A stretch of 43,020 nucleotides of DNA from JBBRXJ01 sp038248505 (GTDB taxonomy: Bacteria > Bacteroidota > Bacteroidia > Bacteroidales > JBBRXJ01): positions 1 through 43,020 of the forward strand of contig JBBRXJ010000018.1 in the NCBI GenBank assembly GCA_038248505.1, given 5' to 3'. Positions 38,487 through 43,020 of this stretch are shown here, piece after piece (the first letter of the stretch is position 1; each line of letters starts with the position of its first letter). The translations under genes were made by a program, and so were the position numbers. The notes under the pieces were generated by a model that ran no database searches, was not told where the DNA came from, and saw only the letters and a list, made by a program, of their open reading frames with translations.

Positions 38487-39854
38487 ATGTATGCAGTTCT
38501 CGACATAGAAACCACAGGCGGTAGCCCTGCTACAGAGAAAATAACGGAGATTGCCATTTTTGTTTTTGATGGGCAAAGGATTATTGATGAGTTTTCTACA
38601 CTTATTAATCCTGAAAAAAATATTCCGTATTTTATTACAGGTCTTACGGGTATTACCAATGCTATGGTTGCCAATGCGCCTAAATTTTATGAAGTAGCTC
38701 GACGCATTGTTGAGATGACTGAAAATTTAATAGTGGTTGGTCACAATGTTAATTTTGATTATGGATTTATACAGCAAGAATTTCTTCGTTTAGGATATGA
38801 ATATACACGTGATAGGCTTTGCACAGTTAAACTGAGTAGAAAACTATTGCCAGGTCATAAATCATATAGTTTAGGTACTATTTGTGAACGTTTAAATATC
38901 GGAAATAGCTCTCGGCATCGTGCAGCAGGAGATGCCCTTGCTACTGTTGAGTTGCTGTCCTATCTTTTAAAAATTAATAATGGAGATTGTAAGGTGCTAG
39001 CTGATGTGGCATCGCAAACATATAAAGGCTTGAACTCAAGTTTTAATTGTACAATACCAGCTACACTGCTCGAAACTACTGGTGTATATTATTTTCACGA
39101 TGAAAAAGGAAATGTAATATATGTTGGCAAAAGTCGTAGTATTCGAAGTAGCGTTATGTCTCATCTTACGAATAACACCTCTCGTCGTGCAATTCAAATG
39201 AAGGAGCAGTTGGTAAATATTACATTCGAACATACCGGAAGCGAGTTGTTAGCGCTATTGCTTGAGTCGTATGAAATAAAAAGGATTAAACCTATATACA
39301 ATCGTGCCCAAGGCCGTACGATTAATCAATATGGTATATATAGAGTGTTTGATGATATGGGTTATATTCGTATACATGTTGCAAAAAATACCTCAAGCAA
39401 AGATGCGCTTTTATTTTCCTTTGAAACCAAAAAGGAAGCACTTGACTATATATATAAAATGGTAGATGTTTATAAGTTATGCCAGAAATTAGCGGGTGTG
39501 TATGATTCATCAGGTGCTTGTTTTCATTATGAAATAAATCAGTGTAATGGAGCTTGTATTGGAAAAGAAGACCCTGAAATCTACAATAGTCGACTTGAGG
39601 AAGCTATTGGTAGTTTTACTTTTGATAACAAAAACTTGTTTATAGTTGATAAGGGTAGGAGTGACGAAGAATCTGCAATTGTGAAAATTCAGAATGGGAA
39701 ATATATGGGTTTTGGTTTTATAACTGGTGTAGTAGCTGACTTTAATGTAAATGTATTAAATGATTGTATTCAATACTATGATGATAACCGGGATACAAAT
39801 CAGATAATTCGAAGTTTCTTAGCTCAAAATATTGCTCGAATAATTGAGTATTGA
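38487..39854 (+). CDS. DEDDh exonuclease fused to a GIY-YIG nuclease domain
   Basis: A 455-residue two-nuclease protein. Residues ~1-170 are a DnaQ-like 3'-5' exonuclease of the DEDDh class: D6 and E8 (LDIETTG), a conserved Asp in VGHNVNFDYGFI, and H/D in HRAAGDALATVEL. Residues ~195-275 are a UvrC/Cho-like GIY-YIG domain, with G199-V-Y201 and Y212-V-G214 and the downstream Glu in LLESYEIKRIKPIYN. The tail resembles the UvrC C-terminal side, including CFHYEINQCNGACIGKE. Proteins with this order are annotated as DNA polymerase III epsilon-like or as Cho-type repair nucleases. A role in excision repair is plausible but unproven. It is not the replicative proofreading subunit by length or domains. 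Confidence 0.88.
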   Translation: MYAVLDIETTGGSPATEKITEIAIFVFDGQRIIDEFSTLINPEKNIPYFITGLTGITNAMVANAPKFYEVARRIVEMTENLIVVGHNVNFDYGFIQQEFLRLGYEYTRDRLCTVKLSRKLLPGHKSYSLGTICERLNIGNSSRHRAAGDALATVELLSYLLKINNGDCKVLADVASQTYKGLNSSFNCTIPATLLETTGVYYFHDEKGNVIYVGKSRSIRSSVMSHLTNNTSRRAIQMKEQLVNITFEHTGSELLALLLESYEIKRIKPIYNRAQGRTINQYGIYRVFDDMGYIRIHVAKNTSSKDALLFSFETKKEALDYIYKMVDVYKLCQKLAGVYDSSGACFHYEINQCNGACIGKEDPEIYNSRLEEAIGSFTFDNKNLFIVDKGRSDEESAIVKIQNGKYMGFGFITGVVADFNVNVLNDCIQYYDDNRDTNQIIRSFLAQNIARIIEY

Positions 39855-39891
39855 AAAGAATAATTTAGTTGAAAAATTTCTTTTGTAATAC

Positions 39892-40863
39892 CTATACCTT
39901 CCGTTTTCTTAGTATATCAGCAAATTCTATTAAATTAATTTTCGCCTGCTCACCCGCATTAATTTTCTCAATCATTTTATAGGATTTATCAAAATAAGTG
40001 TCAATTTTTTGTTCCGTTAGCATTTCAATATTGAGCTCTCTGTAGATGTTTAGCATGTCGATTATTTTTTCGCTATCAGCATTCTTTAACTGAATTAGGC
40101 GCTGTATTTCCTTAGCAGATGCAGGATTTGCACGTTCAATGCTTTTAATTAGAAGGTAGGTTTTTTTGTTTGCAATAATGTCACCACCAATTTTTTTCCC
40201 AAATACTGAAGGGTCGCCAAATGCATCGAGCAAATCGTCTTGTAATTGAAACCCTATTCCTAAATCACGACCAATATCATATAACAGTGCTTTGTCATGG
40301 GCCTCGGCACCGCCTGTTATGGCCCCTATTTTTAATGCACAACCAATAAGCACTGAGGTTTTTAAACGAATCATTTCAATGTATTCTGCTTCATTTACAT
40401 CGTTTCGAAATTCAAAATTCATATCGTATTGTTGGCCTTCACAAACTTCAAGTGCGGTAGTATTAAAGGTTTTAAAGACTTCAGCTAAATGATTATTATT
40501 TATTCCTTCAAGCAATTTATATGCTGCAATAAGCATGGCATCGCCACTCAGTAGTGCAATGTTATTATTCCATTTGATATGTACTGTTTCTTTTCCTCGT
40601 CGCATGTTTGAGTGATCCATCATATCATCATGCATTAAAGTAAAGTTATGAAACACTTCAATAGCCAAAGCCGGACGAATAGCTTCTGTTAACGTATCAT
40701 TATAAAAACTATGAGTCATTAAAGTGATTGCAGGGCGCAATCGTTTTCCACCAAGAGAAAGTATATAGCGAATGGGCTCATATAATTCAGAAGGATTAGC
40801 TGGGAGTGCGATTTCCTCTATTTCCTTGTTTATTATTTCCGTTGATTGATTAATTGTTAACAT
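39892..40863 (-). CDS. Trans-polyprenyl diphosphate synthase
   Basis: A 323-residue all-helical class I prenyltransferase condensing isopentenyl diphosphate onto allylic diphosphates. The first Asp-rich motif is DDMMD (79-83) and the second DDLLD (209-213), with GGKRLRP (38-44) near the substrate lysine and arginine. The residue at -5 from the first motif is Phe74, which favours shorter chains (FPP/GGPP) over long quinone side chains; this is inference. Length is normal. It converges with the exonuclease gene (37-bp gap) with no terminator between. Likely role: precursors for quinones, undecaprenyl lipids or carotenoids. Confidence 0.88.
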   Translation of the reverse strand: MLTINQSTEIINKEIEEIALPANPSELYEPIRYILSLGGKRLRPAITLMTHSFYNDTLTEAIRPALAIEVFHNFTLMHDDMMDHSNMRRGKETVHIKWNNNIALLSGDAMLIAAYKLLEGINNNHLAEVFKTFNTTALEVCEGQQYDMNFEFRNDVNEAEYIEMIRLKTSVLIGCALKIGAITGGAEAHDKALLYDIGRDLGIGFQLQDDLLDAFGDPSVFGKKIGGDIIANKKTYLLIKSIERANPASAKEIQRLIQLKNADSEKIIDMLNIYRELNIEMLTEQKIDTYFDKSYKMIEKINAGEQAKINLIEFADILRKRKV

Positions 40864-41034
40864 GTTCTGAATTGTATAAAATAATTTTTTTGTTTTTTAA
40901 ATAATAAATTACAAACTCATTTTTGACCTCTCTTTTCTCTTATAATTATGAATAAGATTGGTATTATTTGCAGTCAACTTTCTTGTACAAACATAATTAT
41001 TTGTTTAATTTTATACGGTGAAAAATAAAAGATT

Positions 41035-42828
41035 ATGAGAAAACTATTTACAATTGTTTTATTTTCCTTTTTGTTACAATATGTCTTAAATGCACAGAAA
41101 GTTCTTTTAGTTGAAGCTGAATCTTTCTATTCCATTGGTGGTTGGGTTATTGATCAGCAATTTATGGATGAAATGGGTAGTCCTTTTTTATTGGCTCACG
41201 GATTGGGTCGTGCGGTAAAGCCTGCAAGCACTAATGTTGAGATACCAGCAACAAAAAAATGGCATGTTTGGGTAAGAACACGAGATTGGGCTCCATTTCC
41301 TTTTGGCCCGGGTAAATTTCAAATTGAAATAAATGGTCGTCTATGTGATTCTGTATTTGGTATTTCTGGTAAATCTCCTTGGACATGGTATTATGGCGGC
41401 GCATATACAATAAATGCAGGAAAAGCAAAAGTTGCTTTAATTGATAAAACGGGCTTTGATGGGCGAATTGATGCGATTTGTTTAAGCGAGTCAAAAGTAC
41501 CTCCTCCTAATTCTAAAATTGAATTGGCGCAATGGCGTAAAAAAATGCTCAACATACCTGATTTACCAATTGATGCCGGTCATTTTGATTTGGTGGTTGT
41601 TGGTGGTGGTATGGCTGGCATTTGTGCTGCTTTAGTGGCTGCCCGCAATGGCATGAAAGTAGCAATAATTCAAGATAGGCCTGTACTTGGAGGAAATAAT
41701 AGTTCTGAAATCCGGGTTCATCTTATGGGTGGGGTGAATGCTGATAAATATCCTGTTTTAGGCCGAATTGTTCGTGAGTTTGATAATGGAGACCCAGGAA
41801 ATGCTGGTAAAAATGCAGTTGATTATGGTGATGATTGTAAAATGCAAATTATTTAACAAGAGAAAAATAGTACACTCTTTTTAAATAGCAGAATGATTGA
41901 TGCCATTATGCTGAAGGATCATTTGGTTGCGGTAATAGCTAAAGATGTTATTTCAGGCACAGAAAAACGAATAAATGCCAATCTTTTTGTTGATTGCACA
42001 GGCGACGCAACTTTAGGCTATAAAGCTGGTGCAGATTATCATTTAGGACGTGAGCCTAAATCATTTGCCAATGAATCAGGTGCTCCTCATATACCGGATT
42101 CATTAATGATGGGTTTTTCAAATCAATGGTATGCGATGCGAAAGGATTCAGTATCAAGCTTTCCTAAATGTGATTGGGCCTTGCAATTTAGTGAAGCCTA
42201 TCATTTAGATATGGAGCATGGCGATTGGTATTGGGAAACAGGGTTTAAAGAAGATATGCTTTATAATGCTGAATTTATTAGAGATCATAATTTTAGAGCT
42301 ATTTATGGCAATTGGGCATGGCTAAAAAATAATCGTTCTCAAAAATATGCTAATGCCGAGCTGGCTTGGCTTGCTTTTATTTCAGGAAAGCGGGAGTCGC
42401 GTAGATTGGTTGGTGATATTATGCTTACTGAGCATGATGTGGCTAATAAAACAGTTTTTCCTGATGGATTTATTAGAGCTACTTGGGGGACAGATCTACA
42501 TTACCCCGATGTAAAAAATACACAGTATTTTTCGGGAAGTGAGTTCTTATCATGGGCTGATAGATTACATTATGGCGATTATATGATTCCCTATCGGTGT
42601 TTGTATTCTAATACTATTCCTAATCTTTTTATGGCTGGTCGCAATATCAGTGTTACTCATATTGCACTTGGATCGGTTCGTGTTATGAGAACTACTGGCA
42701 TGATGGGTGAATTGGTGGGTTATGCGGCTGCTTTATGTAAAAAATATAATTGCCAACCGAAAGATATATACCTGAGTCATTTGGCTGAATTAGAACAAAT
42801 CATTAGTGGGCTTCCTTTTGTGAAATAA
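41035..42828 (+). pseudogene. FAD-dependent oxidoreductase with N-terminal CBM-like domain, interrupted by an in-frame TAA
   Basis: A 597-codon gene whose codon 274 is TAA (41854-41856). The frame is unchanged afterwards: the next twelve codons read QEKNSTLFLNSR, the expected continuation of the FAD domain, before ATG 41893. A signal peptide (~1-20) precedes a beta-sandwich domain (~25-155; VEAESFYSIGGW, GKFQIEINGRL) like those of glycan-binding modules. A Rossmann FAD domain starts with VVGGGMAG (G190-G195). FAD-binding continues through LFVDCTGDATLGYKAG and the C-terminal MAGRNISVTHIALGSVRVMRTTG. Such proteins occur in Bacteroidota glycan loci, with unknown sugar or polyol substrates. Either a nonsense mutation or a sequence error; two separate genes are unlikely. 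Confidence 0.85.
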
Positions 42829-42897
42829 TAATCTAGTTTTTTAAAATATTTAAACGATTTAATATTGTGTTAAAGATTTTTTGATTCTGCATTATCA

Positions 42898-43020
42898 TAC
42901 ACCTCCGACACGTTTTGACGTATCAATCAGATAGTTTCGCAAGAAAAAGAAGATATGAATATATTAAATTTTTCTCAGCGATTTCCTGATGAACTTTCAT
43001 GTAGAGAGCACTTTAGAGAT
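42898..43020 (+). mobile_element. Left end of an IS1595-type insertion sequence (truncated by window end)
   Basis: The sequence around 42898-42930 (ACACCTCCGACACGTTTTGACG) is GC-richer than the flank and precedes a transposase start at 42955. The exact left boundary cannot be fixed without the other end, so the start given is an estimate. Confidence 0.4.
42955..43020 (+). CDS. IS1595-family transposase, N-terminal fragment
   Basis: The ATG at 42955 opens a frame that runs off the window end. Its 22 residues include FSQRFPDELSCREHF, which matches the start of IS1595-type transposases ('F..RFP.E..C..YF'), where a zinc ribbon (CPxC) would follow outside the window. The DDE catalytic core is not visible. 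The family is recalled from pattern; a search would settle it. Confidence 0.65.
   Translation, partial: MNILNFSQRFPDELSCREHFRD

Noticed and set aside
41893..42828. Separate short oxidoreductase gene starting at 41893
   Set aside because: It is in the same frame as the upstream part and begins in the middle of the FAD domain; it is the rest of one gene.

Overview
The window (43,020 bp, clearly AT-rich) comes from a member of the Bacteroidota. The evidence is direct: a type IX secretion system (T9SS) C-terminal sorting tail on the 495-5066 product, a gliding-motility-associated (type B) C-terminal domain at 35122-36462, a PorP/SprF-like and a PorE-like gene pair, Bacteroidota-style -7 boxes (TAnnTTTG), no Shine-Dalgarno sequences, and secreted GH92, GH78 and GH2 glycosidases. 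I see no rRNA, tRNA or CRISPR array. I cannot name the species.

Layout. 1-136 looks like the right end of an insertion sequence. 495-5066 is a giant T9SS-exported surface protein followed by a terminator. 5228-7483 is a GH92 alpha-mannosidase. On the minus strand, 7581-12511 carries an AddB-like Fe-S nuclease, a YhcC/TIGR01212 radical SAM protein and a periplasmic TPR protein. 12891-16647 is a GH78 alpha-rhamnosidase followed by a lipoprotein that looks like a glycosidase barrel without its catalytic glutamates. 16934-18328 is a cyclase-HD fusion lacking one metal-binding Asp. 18502-22007 holds a YbiT-type ABC-F protein with one dead ATP site, a pentapeptide-repeat protein and PdxB. 22140-25643 is a GH2 lipoprotein.

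25745-31553 is the most interesting block. A perfect 18-bp CRP/FNR-like palindrome precedes a run of genes: membrane TPR-SpoIIE phosphatase, response regulator-SpoIIE phosphatase (frameshifted in this sequence), SiaB-like kinase, SiaC-like phosphoprotein and an exported five-repeat OmpL47-type protein. It has the parts of the Pseudomonas SiaABC partner switch but no SiaD diguanylate cyclase, so its output is unknown. The exported repeat protein ends inside a 27-bp inverted repeat.

31850-36462 is a T9SS cassette: PorE-like OmpA protein and PorP/SprF-like barrel (ATGA overlap), divergent from a PKD-containing type B cargo protein. 36511-37947 is a MEMO1-AMMECR1 fusion. 37948-38486 is noncoding with two palindromic structures. 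38487-39854 is a DEDDh exonuclease-GIY-YIG fusion, 39892-40863 a polyprenyl synthase, and 41035-42828 a CBM-like/FAD oxidoreductase gene with one in-frame TAA. The window ends inside an IS1595-type transposase gene.

Taken together, this is a chromosomal region of a saccharolytic, T9SS-bearing Bacteroidota bacterium. It mixes housekeeping genes with surface, glycan-degradation and signalling genes. No SusC/SusD pair is present, so the glycosidases do not form a canonical polysaccharide utilization locus here.
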